Shown here: positions 21,487-33,000 of the stretch, piece by piece
Position numbering within the stretch: the stretch's first letter is position 1
Layout: every line of letters begins with the position of its first letter
Assembly: GCA_947095535.1 (NCBI GenBank)
Contig: OX352772.1
Span: 251,553,946 to 251,617,945, forward strand
Reading direction: 5' to 3'
Length of the DNA stretch: 64,000 nucleotides
Source of the DNA: Poecilobothrus nobilitatus
Lineage: Eukaryota > Arthropoda > Insecta > Diptera > Dolichopodidae
The notes under the pieces: model-generated
What the model was told of the DNA's origin: nothing
The model's database searches: none
The model's input: only the letters and a program-made list of their open reading frames with translations
Made by a program: the position numbers and the translations under genes

Positions 21487-23361
21487 CCTAGTTATTGGTT
21501 AGTTGCATAACGTCCTTATACGTTGCCTTTTTCATATCTAACGGAGATTTATATATCTGACATTGTGACTCATCTGAAATATTAGCCTCGTTGTACCTTA
21601 ACATGGAGAAATAGTCAAAAATTGGTAAATTAGTCGATATACTAACAGCAATGGCGGTAAGATTGTCTTTGTTGTATTCAATATGCGATATTGAGATATC
21701 TTGAATCAGTTTTTCTATCTCCATTTATAAGCACCTTCTTGAAATGGATTTCGTAATGATCTCTAAAGTTAAGAATCATATTTTGATTAATCATGAAAGT
21801 TCTAAAATTTTTAGATGCTTTTTGAATGTATTCAGAATATTCTTCAGGAGTAAAAACGTAATCTTTATTTTTAAAAATTTTTTCTATTTTACCAAAGCAG
21901 CGATCGCATGGAAGAAAACTATGCCCTGGTTCAGGGAATCTATGCATTACCTTTTAAATGGTAGTGTTTCTCACAAGAATATTCAAAAACTGCACCATAG
22001 TAGAGTTTTTATTTTGTGCTGCTGCCTTGTTTGAGAATAAGTACAGCTTCTCCAATATTTTCGGCAGCACATTATTAATATAATGATATAAGAATGAAAC
22101 AACCTCATTTGGTGATTTTCGTGCTGTAGTTTAATCATATAATGTAAAAATGGGCTTTGTCAGTTTTACTTAAATGAACGCAGAAATTGTACGTCCAGAG
22201 TTGTCTTTTGTAAAATGCTTCCCCACATGGTATTTTTGGCAAAAGAAGATTTTGTTGATAGTCGAAGGTTTGAACTTTAACTTCATTATTGCCTTTGCAC
22301 GTCATAGTTTTCTCTCTCAGTTCGGTGAAAAAAGACGCTGCTCTACTCTGGTGAATAGTCATCTGAAGTTCCAGTTCTTTTGTTTCGTCTTTATCAATAG
22401 TGGGGTCTTTTAACTTATTATTTAAAATGTCGCACTTTTTACATGTGTCTGAACGAGGAGATCCAAATCGGTAATTTGAATTTTGCTTAAAATACCTAAA
22501 GTAAAAACCGCGTGAGACTTTAGGCTTATACTCAGGATTACTAACACTCTCAGCTTAGTTCTGTTGTAAATAAAGTTTGTGCATTCTCTTTAAATTTAAA
22601 TCGGCAGATAAATAAAATCGTAGGCTTCTATTTCTGCTGTAAAGTGATTCACGACGTGGGAAGCTTCGAATATGTAAATTTAATTTTTCTATTATGTCAT
22701 TTGGAATGCGATTGGGACGGTTATCATGTTTTCCTCTTTTAGAAGGTAAAGCAGCAATATTATCTTCACGTAATGTTTTCGATATATTATCAATACGTTT
22801 TTGCGATATTTCTTGTATAGATGTTAAACCACGTCTACAAAGTCTCAATGTTTTGTTACCTATTTTAACGTTATATTGGTGAAAAACTGTGCGGCTTTTT
22901 CCCGTAACAGTTTTTTTCCGTGATCTTTGGACATTTTCAGTTCTAATCAAACCTCCTAAGTAAATATTTTGCACGTTTGCGTCTCCAATTTTATTAAATT
23001 TGTCCAATATTATTTTTCTATAGTTTTCATTTACTTTTTGAAAACATTTATACTTGCAAAAACACCCAGTTTTCCGTTCTTCTATTTCTTTATCACGCCA
23101 ATTAATATATTTGGTTCCTGAAGCAATAGACTTTTTTATAATATTGCGAAAAAACCTGTAAAAACACAAAATGTACAGAAAACACAATATATTTTTTATT
23201 CTTCGCTCATTCGTTAAGTTAGAGCAATCAGTTTCTAAATCATTAATTTCACGACGTTGATGACTCGGTTCTAGCTTAAGAAAACAATATAGTATAAAGA
23301 ATATTATTATGTACTTACTTGCTCTTAAGCGTTTAATAATTGTAATGTACTTACAATACAT
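21487..23361 (-). pseudogene. Uncharacterised transposase-like gene (arthropod family of unknown function), most complete copy
   Basis: Reading right to left, an open frame runs from 23361 to 22555. It has a Cys-containing segment (GCFCKYKCFQKV), FNKIGDANVQN, a basic stretch, SIQEISQKRIDNI, PSKRGKHDNRPNRIP, LHIRSFPRRESLYSR, then LNLKRMHKLY. After a TAA it continues in the same frame with PRSDTCKKCDI, TFDYQQNLLLPKIPCG and FYKRQLWTYN down to 22135. In shifted frames with further stops, TTARKSPNEVVSFLYHYI, NKAAAQNKN and GHSFLPCDRCFGKIEK follow, ending at 21487. I recall this motif order from multicopy uncharacterised proteins in aphids and other arthropods (often D-x-C-GGQN and GHSFLP-D motifs), probably transposon-encoded. 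GTAAGT-type donor sites near 23292 and 23347 suggest small 5' introns. The gene is dead here. Confidence 0.6.
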
Positions 23362-23850
23362 TGAAAACCACCTTCTAAGTTAACGCCCGCCATATAAACA
23401 AGATCGATCTCGTTCGGCAAATAAACGGAATATTTTGATTATTAAAGTATATTATACTCAAAGAATATGTACATTCATATAAAAAATATATACTGATATA
23501 CATAAAAAATATGCATATTCATTGGTGTAAAATGTATGCAGCATCCTTAGCTGCATCCGTTTTGCACCATAGTTTAATGGATGTAAATGAAAAATGTTTA
23601 ATATCTTTCCTAATTATTCTCATATTAAAACGTCAATATTGTACCATTTGAAAATGAATTTTTTTTACGTGCAATGCATATGTCAACATAAAAGTGGTCA
23701 AAAGTGGAGCTGCAATTCTTTTGCTGCAATGACTTCTTCTAATTTTAAAGCTCGTTCTAACTAATTATAAAAATAAAGTTTCAGATGTAGACAAATTATC
23801 GGGGAATTCAACAGCTAACATTAATAAAGCCGATACTGAAATAAAAATAA
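23362..23850. other. Spacer between the transposase-like gene and the hairpin repeat
   Basis: No protein is recognised. A GCAGCATCCTTAGCTGC near-palindrome lies at about 23537-23553. A short minus-strand stretch near 23750 resembles the last bases of the env-like tail, too weakly to annotate. Confidence 0.3.
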
Positions 23851-24330
23851 GAAAATAAAAAATAAATAAAAAAAATTTTTAAAAAAACAGATTTTTTGAA
23901 CTAAAAAGTAGAAAATAAATTTTTAATAGGAAATTTTTCTGTAATTTTCTAAACTATATTGTTACAATCAGGATTTCTTTGAAAAAGTTTAATTCAATAT
24001 GTCAAATATATATATAAATATAAGTATATATAAGTTTTACAGTCTGTGAAATTAAAATAAAAGCTGGAGGCAACAAACGCATAACTATAAACTTATATTT
24101 TTAAATTTTGCCTCCAGCTTTTATATTAATTTCACAGACTTTAAAACTTATATATACTTATATTTATATATATATTTGACATATTGAAATAAACTTTTTC
24201 AAAGAAATCTTGATTGTAACAATATAGTTTAGAAAATTACAGAAAAATTTGCTATTAAAAATTTATTTTCTACTTTTTAGTTCAAAAAAGCTGTTTTTTT
24301 TTAAATTTTTTTTATTTATTTTATTTTATT
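23851..24330. repeat. Long hairpin (foldback-like) repeat, right copy, near-perfect palindrome
   Basis: Two arms of about 222 bp (23851-24073 and 24109-24330) are inverted copies of each other around a 35-bp loop. The inner ends are GCTGGAGGCAA and its complement, and the outer ends are AATAAATAAAAAAAATTT and its complement. It has no ORF. It is the inverted counterpart of 9312-9640. A single diverged arm also occurs at 48470-48645, so this is a dispersed repeat family. Confidence 0.85.
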
Positions 24331-26037
24331 CTTTTTAGTAACGACAAATATAAGTATTGAATTGATAATTTTTTTTTTTCCTTGTTTGATTTTGAATTTT
24401 TACAGTTGCCCTCACAGTCTATAATTATATTATTACCTGTTATAGTATAGAATATATTGAATTTTTTTATTATTAATTTATTGTGGCAAAATTTTTAAAA
24501 AATTAAGAAAACGTTGTATAGCTAAATTCAAAATTTAAATGAAAATATTGCAATTTTATAATGTTCTTTATTTCCACTTAAAAATGCGACCCTTTGGAAA
24601 CTTTGATTTATATACTGCCTTGTTTTTTCTTTCTTTTATAGCATGACATTTTAATATTTCTTTTTTTTTATCTGTTATATGTGTAAATATCAGATGTGCA
24701 CATATACATAAGAAATAGCCTTTAAAAATATTTAAAAACAATCAAAGTAACATTTTTTGTTCTCTTTTTTTTCTATTCTATTTTTCTTCTTCTTCGTTTA
24801 CCGTCCATTCATATAAATATAATTGTTGGTATTAAAAAATAATGAATCTATAACTACACATATATATACTGATATATTCATTCATATACATTTTATAGTA
24901 GTATGGGTACTATATAATGATCTGAATTTCTGATTGTTATATTGTATTATATATTGTGGCAAGATTTTTAAAAAATTAAGGAAACATTGCACAGCAAAAT
25001 TAAAAATTTAAATAAAATTGTTATTGCAATTTTATAATGTTCTTTATTTCCACTTAAAAATGCGACCCTTTAAAAACTTTGATTCATACACTGCCTTGTT
25101 TTTTCTTACTTTTCATAACATAACATTTTAATATTCTTTTTTTTATCTGTTATGTACGGAAATATCAAACGTATGTTTCTTTCTTTTAAAATCATAACAT
25201 TTTAGTAATTCTTTTTTTCTATCTGTTATGTGGGTAAATATCAGATGTGCACAATATATACTAGAGATATAGACTTTAAAAATATTTAAAAACAATCAAA
25301 GTAACATTTTTTGTTCTCTTTTTTTTCTATTCGTTTTTATTTTTCTTCCAGTATTACATTTTCCTTTTTTTTTTGTTTTCTGTTATTTAGGTATGTTAAG
25401 TATTTCTTTTTTTTTTTTAAATGTTTAATTTATAAATGCATTCTATTTAAAAAATATAAATTATAACCTATAGAACATTCTGAATTTTTTTTTGTGCGTT
25501 TATATTTACCTTCCATTCATATGCATACATAAAATTTTTTTTTGTTCGTTTATGTTTACCGTCCATTAATATAAATATAACTGTTGCCTACATATTAAAA
25601 AATAATAAAGCTATAACTACATACATAAATAGCTATATATCTATTCATATACATATGTATCTATATTATGAGCTGAACTTCTCAGTGTTGCATTAAATCA
25701 TAATGCGGCAAAATTTTTAAAACATTAAGAAAACGTTGCATAGCTAAATTCAAAATTTAAATAAAAATATTGCAATTTTATAATGTTCTTTATTTCCACT
25801 TAAAATGCGACCCTTTAAAAACTTTGATTCATACACTGCCTTGTTTTTTCTTTCTTTTCATAACATAACATTTTAATATTTTTTTTTTATCTGTTATGTA
25901 CGGAAATATCAAACGTATGTTTCTTTCTTTTAAAATCATAGCATTTTAATAGTTCTTTTTTTCTATCTGTTATGTGGGTAAATATCAGATGTGCACAATA
26001 TATACATAAGAAATAAACTTTAAAAATATTTAAAAAC

Positions 26038-27424
26038 GAGGAAGAGTGCAGTAGAGTAGACTGTGTCAACTCTGGGATACCCGTATGAACGTAATATATC
26101 CTATTATAAAACTTGATCATCTTTTAAAAACATTCAGAAGTTTTAGTACCGAACTACAGAGATATATTTATGTAAATTGTGGAGTTGTATGACAGCTACC
26201 CGAATCTATTACGCCTAGCTTCATTAAGTTCCAAGAAATGCAAGAAGCCTAAAGCGGCTGCATTAGATCAATCAAATTTTACAAAAGTTTACGCATGCAA
26301 TTCGACACTTTTTCACTAAATTTCAGATAGCTAGATTCAATAGACACTGAGTTATTTTCATTTAAAAAGAGAAATTGTATGGCAACTACCCGAACCTGTC
26401 ATATCATCACAACCAAATTTTACAAAAGTTATTGCCATAAAACTGGGTTATCATTCGCAAAATTTCAGATACCTAGATTGAATAGACACTGGGTTATTTC
26501 CATTTAAAGAAAGAAGTTGTATGGCAGCTACTCGAACCCGGCGGCCGAAAATGCTGGAGTTAAATAGCAAAACTAACAATTTTGCAAAAGTGACGTAAAA
26601 AAAATATCAGCCTCTTAGCTCCTTTATTTTTTGAGTTATAGTGCGGACGGACACTGAGTTATTTTCATTTAAAAAGAGAAGTTGTATGGCAGCTACCCGA
26701 ACCCGGCGCACCACCGCAACCAAATTTTGCAGCAGCTGTTGCCATAAAAGTTGATCATCATTCGCAAAATTTCAGATACCTAGATTAAATAGACACTGGG
26801 TTATTTCGATTTAAAGAAAGAAGTTGTATGGCAGCTTCCCGAACCCGGCGGCCGAAAATGCTGGAGTCAAATAGCAAAACTAACAATTTTGCAAAAGTGA
26901 CGTAAAAAATTTTCAGCCTCCTAGCTCCTCTATTTTTTGAGTTATCGTGCGGACGGACATTGAGTTCTTTTCATTTAAAAAGAGATTTTGTATGGCAGCT
27001 ACCCGAACCCGTCATACCACCCCAACCAAATTTTGCAGAAGCTGTTGCCATAAAACTTGATCATCATTCGAAAAATTTCAGATACCTAGATTAAACAGAC
27101 ACTGGGTTTTTTCTATTTAAAGAAAGACGTTGTATGGCAGCTACTCGAACCGGGGAGCCGAAAATGCTGGAGTTAAATAGCAAAACTAACAATTTTACAA
27201 AAGTGACGTAAAAAAAATTTTCAGCCTCCTAGCTCCTCTATTTTTTGAGTTATCGTGCGGACGGACGGACGGACGGGCGGACGGACGTACATGGCTTAAT
27301 CGACTCAGAATTTGATTCTGAGCCGATCCAAACCTTTGACACTATATCTAGCTCGGCTCCTTTAAGGTGTCACAAACGTAATGATAAATTTATTATACCC
27401 TTGAACATAGTTCATACGGGTATA
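26038..27424 (-). mobile_element. DINE-like element, family B, copy 1 (inside the satellite array)
   Basis: On the minus strand it begins with an ATACCCG-type hairpin (right end, GAACATAGTTC loop region), the shared head (TTTGTGACACC, AGCTAGATATAG, GTCGATTAAGCCATGT) and a (GTCC)n tract at about 27256-27285. The tail at the left ends CTTCCTCG next to T-rich sequence on that strand. The body is a minisatellite: the word GTTGTATGGCAGCTAC recurs with alternating spacings of about 142 and 165 bp. The array sequence continues on both sides (TTTAAAAAC ... CAGTCAAAGTAAC), so it inserted into a monomer. Confidence 0.65.
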
Positions 27425-27456
27425 ACAGTCAAAGTAACATTTTTTGTTCTCTTTTT

Positions 27457-29946
27457 ATACCCTACACCTAAAGTATAGGGTATATTAACTTTGGTATGGT
27501 GTTTGTAACCACCAAAAGGAAGCGAGTTAGGTATAGACATGTATATATATTCTGAATCAGGATCACCGCCGGAGTCGATTTAGCGATGTCCGTCCGTCCG
27601 TCCGTCCGTACGCACGATAACTCAAAAAATAATGATGCTATCTTGATGAAATTTATATAGTAGGTTACTAATTACGAAAGAAAGGCTAAGTTCGAATCTG
27701 GACAAAATCCGTCCATGGGTTCGGATTTTGGAAGCTTCCGAATGATTCCGGGCTTTTGGAGATAATCTCCGCAAACGAGATTATCTCCAAAAGCAACAAA
27801 GATAGAACCTTCAAATTTTGTACAATGATGTTTCTTCCCGTTCGATTTATGTCTCTGAAATTTAAGAGGATTTGGTCTATGGGTTTGGGTTTTGGAAGCT
27901 TCCGAACGAGCACCAGAGCAAATCAGATTATTTCCAAAACCAACAAAGATAGAACCTTTAAATTTTGTACAATGATGTTCCTTCCCGTTCGATTTATGTC
28001 TCTGAAATTTAAGAAGATTTGGTCCATGGGTTTGGATTTGGAAGCTTCCGAACGAGCCCCAGAGCAAATGAGATTATCTCCAAAACCAATAAAGATATAA
28101 CCTTTACTTTTGGCAGAATGGTGTTCTTTCATGTATGATTTAGGCCTCTGAAATTTAAAAGGATTTGGTCCATGGGTTTGGATTTGGAAGCTTCCGAACG
28201 AGCACCAGAGCAAATGAGATTATCTCCAAAACCAACAAAGATATAACCTTTAAATTTGGCAGGGTGGTGTTCTTTCATGTTTTATTTAAGTCTCTGAAAT
28301 GTGAGAAGATTTGGTCCATGGGTTCGGGTTTTGGAAACTTCCGAACGAGCCCCAGAGCAAACGAGATTATCTCCAAAACCAATAAAGATAGAACCTTTAA
28401 ATTTTTTATAATGATGTTTCTTCCAGTTTGATTCATGTCTCTGAAATTTAAGAAGATTTGGTCCATGGGTTTGGATTTGGAAGCTTCCGAACGAGCCCCA
28501 GAGCAAATGAGATTATCTCCAAAACCAATAAAGATATAACCTTTACTTTTGGCAGAATGGTGTTCTTTCATGTATGATTTAGGCCTCTGAAATTTAAAAG
28601 GATTTGGTCCATGGGTTTGGATTTGGAAGCTTCCGAACGAGCACCAGAGCAAATGAGATTATCTCCAAAACCAACAAAGATATAACCTTTAAATTTGGCA
28701 GGGTGGTGTTCTTTCATGTATGATTTAGGCCTCTGAAATTTAAAAGGATTTGGTCCATGGGTTTGGATTTGGAAGCTTCCGAACGAGCACCAGAGTAAAT
28801 GAGATTATCTCCAAAACCAACAAAGATATAACCTTTAAATTTGGCAGGGTGGTGTTCTTTCATGTTTTATTTAAGTCTCTGAAATGTGAGAAGATTTGGT
28901 CCATGGGTTCGGGTTTTGGAAACTTCCGAACGAGCCCCAGAGCAAATGAGATTATCTCCAAAAACAACAAATACATAACCTTTAAATTTGGCCGAATGGT
29001 GTTTTTTTTGATGTTTGATTTAAGTCTCTGAAATTTGAGAGGATTTGGCCATGGGTTTAAATTTGAAAGAATTTGAACCGTGGATTCGAATTTTGGAAGC
29101 TTCCGAACGAGCCGCAGAGCAAATGAGATTATCTCCAAAACCAATAAAGATATAACCTTTACTTTTGGCATAATGGTGTTCTTTCATGTATGATTTAGGC
29201 CTCTGAAATTTGAGAGGATTTGGTCCTTGGGTTCGGATTTGGAAAGCTTCCGAACGAGCCTCAGAGCAAATGATATTATCTCCAAATGCAACAAAGATAT
29301 AACCTTTAAATTAGGCAGAATGGTGTTCCTTCATGTTTGATTTATGTTTCTGAAATTTGTGAGGATTTGGTCCATGGGTTCAAATCTTGGAAGCTTCCGC
29401 ACGAGCCCCAGAGGAAACGAGTATATCTCCACAACCAACAAAGATAGAACTTTTATTTTTAGTACAAAGGTGTTCTGTTATGTTTCCTTTTCTGTAAAAT
29501 TGGAAACTGACATTTGAAAGAATTTGAACCATGGGTTCGTATTTTGGAAACTTCCGGACGAGCACAAGAGCAACGAGCATATCTCCAAAACCAACAAAAG
29601 TAGAACCTTTAAATTTAATAGAATGGTGTTCTGGCAAGTTTTCTTTATGTTCTTGAGATGGATTCGATGAATTGGAGTAGCAATTCGGGTAGCTGACACA
29701 AACATCCCAAGGACTACCAATCTTCGAAAATAATTAAGATGGAAACTTAAAATTTTATACAAGGGTGTCAAGCATATCCCAAGCGGATGCCTCTTTTACG
29801 TTCTTGAAATTCGAGTTGAATAAGACAGAAAAGGGAAGAAGTTTAAGCAGCTGCCAAAAACACTTATGGATTTTTAATTTAATTCGAATTATTCAGGTGT
29901 AGGGTATTAATAAGTCGGTTGCATCGACTTACTGTTACATTTACTA
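27457..29946 (+). mobile_element. DINE-like element, family C, copy 1, with a long minisatellite body
   Basis: The left end is the hairpin ATACCCT...AGGGTAT, followed by the shared head (TTTGTAACCACC, GCGAGTTAGGTATAG, GGAGTCGATTTAGCGATGT) and a (GTCC)n tract at 27589-27612. The right end has a GGGTATTAATAAGTCG...CGACTTA hairpin at about 29902-29933. It inserted in the same satellite monomer as the family B copy, 30 bp away, within a pyrimidine run. Long ORFs on both strands across it are by-products of the repeat period and not genes. Confidence 0.65.
27720..29560 (+). repeat. Minisatellite of about 13 units, period 146-147 bp
   Basis: The anchor TCCGAACGAG (or variants) occurs at 27901, 28047, 28193, 28340, 28486, 28632, 28778, 28925, 29102, 29249, 29396 and 29553. 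The steps are 146-147 bp, apart from one step of 177 (an insertion of about 30 bp near 29060) and one of 157. An earlier unit starts near 27740. Units 28047-28486 and 28486-28925 form near-copies of a three-unit block, indicating recent unequal exchange. Confidence 0.85.
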
Positions 29947-31379
29947 GTTTTCTATTCGTTTTTATTTTTCTTCCAGTATTACATTTTCCTTTTTTGTTTG
30001 TTTTCTGTTATTTAGGTACGCTAAGTATTTCTTTTTTTTTTTTAAATGTTTAATTTATACATGCATTCTATTTAAAAAATATAAATTATAACCTATAGAA
30101 CATTCTGAATTTTTTTTTTGTTCGTTTATATTTACCGTCCATTCATATGCATACATAAATTTTTTTTTTTCGTTTATGTTTACCGTCCATTCATATAAAT
30201 GTAACTGTTGCCTACATATTAAAAAATAATAAATCTATAACTACATACATAAATAGCCATATATTCATTCATATACATATGTATCTATATTATGAGCTTC
30301 TCAGTGTTGCATTATATCATAAAGCGGCAAAACTTTTAAAAAATTAAGAAAACGTTGCATAGCTAAATTCAAAATTTAAATAAAAATATTGCAATTTTAT
30401 AATGTTCTTTATTTCCACTTAAAAATGCGACCCTTTAAAAACTTTGATTCATACACTGCCTTGTTTTTTTCTTTCTTTTCATAACATAACATTTTAATAT
30501 TTTTCTTTTATCTGTTATGTACGGAAATATCAAACGTATGTTTCTTTCTTTTAAAATCATAACATTTTAATAGTTCTTTTTTTCTATCTGTTATGTGGGT
30601 AAATATCAGATCTGCACATATACATAAGAAATAGCCTTTAAAAATATTTAAAAACAATCAAAGTAACATTTTTTGTTCTCTTTTTTTCTATTCGTTTTTA
30701 TTTTTCTTCCAGTGTTACATTTTACTTTTTTTTTTTTGTTATTTAGGTACACTAAGAACTTATTTTTTTTTTTTTAATATTAAATTTATGCATACAGTCT
30801 ATTTCAAAAATAGAAATTATTAGCTATAGAACATTCTGAATTTTTTTTTTGTTTGTTTATGTTAACCGTCCATTCATATGCATACATAAAATTTTTTTTT
30901 GTGCGTTTATGTTTACCATCCATTCATATAAATATAACTGTTGCCTACATATTAAAAAATAATAAATCGATAAATCAACTAAATAATAATAGTTGGGAAT
31001 TTGGTGTGACTGTATTAGCAGATTTTTAATAGTACAGCACACATAAAAATATGCATACCATTTTTGTACATGTTTGTACCTACATACATTTGTAGTAAAA
31101 AAATTTGGTTTTAAAAGTATGTAATTGAGAATATATTAAATTGCTTACTTCTAAATGCTAATGTTTTTGAATTAAAAAAAATTTATTTTGCTTTTTCCAG
31201 ACGATGTAGATATACATATATGTATGTATGTAGATAACATATATTTTATGATTAATTCATAATTATTGTTATTGAAAAGAAAAATATTGTTGTTATTTAC
31301 TATTTTTAAAAAAGACTGGATTTCTTATTTTTAGTAGGTATATTCTTTTTGTTGTTTAATGTTTTTACATAATTGGAAA

Positions 31380-31556
31380 TATATTCTTAGTTTTTATACT
31401 TCAGAAAAAGGCATTAGTGGTGCAGATCATCATTCCCTAATATATCTTAATTTAAAGGCAGCTCCCAATTTAGATATCAATGTTAGGGCCATAATATGCC
31501 ATTTTAATATGTTAAGAGTTTCGAAAGAAAAGCCCTATTTTAATTATAATTAAGAA
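31380..31556 (+). pseudogene. Possible LINE endonuclease C-terminal scrap
   Basis: The peptide EKGISGADHHSLIYLNLK resembles the (S/A)DH-containing C-terminal strand of LINE endonucleases, where the His is catalytic. Only about 50 residues are readable, and nothing on either side supports it. Confidence is low. Confidence 0.25.
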
Positions 31557-31650
31557 AGGAAAAACACATATCTATATAAATATTATAAATAAACACATTG
31601 CTTTTATAAATAAAAATGTATACTAAATATCAATTGATTTGATGAAAAAC

Positions 31651-33000
31651 GAGGAAGAGTGCAGTAGAGTAGACTGTGTCAACTCTGGGATACTCGTATG
31701 AAAGTAATATGTCCTGTTTCTATAAAACTTGATCATCTTTTAAAAACATTCAGATGTTTTAGTACCGAACTACAGAGATATATTTATGAAAATTATGGAG
31801 TTGTATGACAGCTACCCGAATCTATTGCGCCTAGCTTCATTAAGTTCCAAGAAATGCAAGAAGCCTGAACCGGCTGCTTTGGACCAATCAAATTTTACAA
31901 AAGTTTATGGCATACAACTCGACACTTTTTCACTAAATTTAAGATAGCTAGCTTCAATAGACACTGAGTTATTTTCATTTAAAAAGAGAAATTGTATGGC
32001 AACTTTCCGAACCTGCCATATTATCATAACCAAATTTTACAGAAGTTGTTGCCATAAAACTGGATCATCATTTGCAAAATTTCAGATACCTAGATTGAAT
32101 AGACACTGGGTTATTTCCATTTAAAGAAAGAAGTTGTATGGCAGCTACTCGAACCCGGTGGCCGAAAATGCTGAAGTTAAATAGCAAAACTAACGATTTT
32201 GTAAAAGTGACGTAAACAAAATTTCAGTCTCCTAGCTCCTTTATTTTTTGAGTTATCGTGCGGACGGACACTGAGTTATTTTCATTTAAAAAGAGAAGTT
32301 GTATGGCAACTACCCGAACCTGTCGCACCACCACAACCAAATTTTGCATAAGTTGTTGCCATAAAACTTGATCATCATTCGCAAAATATCAGATTCCTAG
32401 CTTCAATAAACACTGAGTTATTTTCATTTAAAAAGAGAAGTTGTATGGCACCTACCCGAACCCGTCGCACCACCACAACCAAATTTTGCAGAAGTTGTTG
32501 CCATAAAACTTGATCATCATTCGCAAAATGTCAGGTTCCTAGCTTCAATAAACACTGAGTTATTCTCATTTAAACGGATAAGTTGTATGGCAGCTACTCG
32601 AACCCGTCACACCAGCACAACCAAATTTTGCAGAAGTTGTTGCCATTAAACTTGATCATAATTTGCAAAATTTCAGAAACGTAGCTTGAATAGATACTGA
32701 CTTATTTCTATATAAATATAGAAGTTGTATGGCAGCTACTCGATCCCGCCGACCGAAAATTTTGGATTTAAATAGCAAAAATAACAATTTTGCAAAAGTG
32801 ACGTAAAAAAAATGTCAGCCTCCTAGCTTCCTTATTTTTTGAGTTATCGTGCGGACGGACGGACGTACATGGCTTAATTGACTCAGAATTCGATTCTGAG
32901 CCGATCGATACCTTTAACACTATATCTAGCTCGACTCCTTTAAGGTGTCACAAACGTAATGGCAAATTTATTATACCCTTGAACATAGTTCATACGGGTA
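31651..33000 (-). mobile_element. DINE-like element, family B, copy 2
   Basis: It has the same ends, head and body as 26038-27424: left end GAGGAAGAGTGCAG, right end CATAGTTCATACGGGTA. The (GTCC)n tract is shorter (about 32854-32868) and the minisatellite body has its own unit order. The left flank again reads AAAAAC, so those bases may belong to the element or its target. Confidence 0.65.

Larger units (their letters stand above)
16878..22390. repeat. Tandem segmental duplication, copy B
   Basis: This repeats 10094-16877 without the mariner. Differences are sparse: scattered single-base changes, a longer AAT tract, a small deletion near 18405 and a 33-bp local duplication at about 20489-20525. 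At 22391 the sequence continues into the N-terminal half of the gene at 21487-23361, so copy B carries the original right-hand context and copy A the original left-hand context. Confidence 0.9.
24482..31050 (+). repeat. Tandem array of about 740-bp AT-rich monomers, interrupted by two DINE-like elements
   Basis: The marker (T/G)GGCAAAATTTTTAAAA...AAATGCGACCCTTT recurs at 24482, 24955, 25703 and 30322. Monomer spacings are 473 bp (a shortened unit), 748 bp and, after removing the insertions at 26038-27424 and 27457-29946, about 740 bp. Each monomer also contains polypyrimidine stretches and TAACATTTTTTGTTCTC. It has no coding potential and looks satellite-like. Confidence 0.75.

Noticed and set aside
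22174..22413. Plus-strand frames over the transposase-like gene (also 16231-16521 and 21744-22034)
   Set aside because: They are antisense to the conserved minus-strand motifs and show no family features of their own.
23700..23790. Minus-strand resemblance to the last bases of the env-like tail
   Set aside because: The shared stretch is under 35 bp with mismatches, in a different frame, and may be chance.
27672..29171. Long overlapping ORFs on both strands with repeated peptide blocks
   Set aside because: They are by-products of the 146-147 bp minisatellite, which lacks stops in several phases. The protein repeats follow the DNA period and both strands are open at once.
24482..31050. Possible CRISPR-like regular repeats
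   Set aside because: Units are hundreds of bases long without short direct repeats and unique spacers; this is satellite and minisatellite DNA in a eukaryotic setting.
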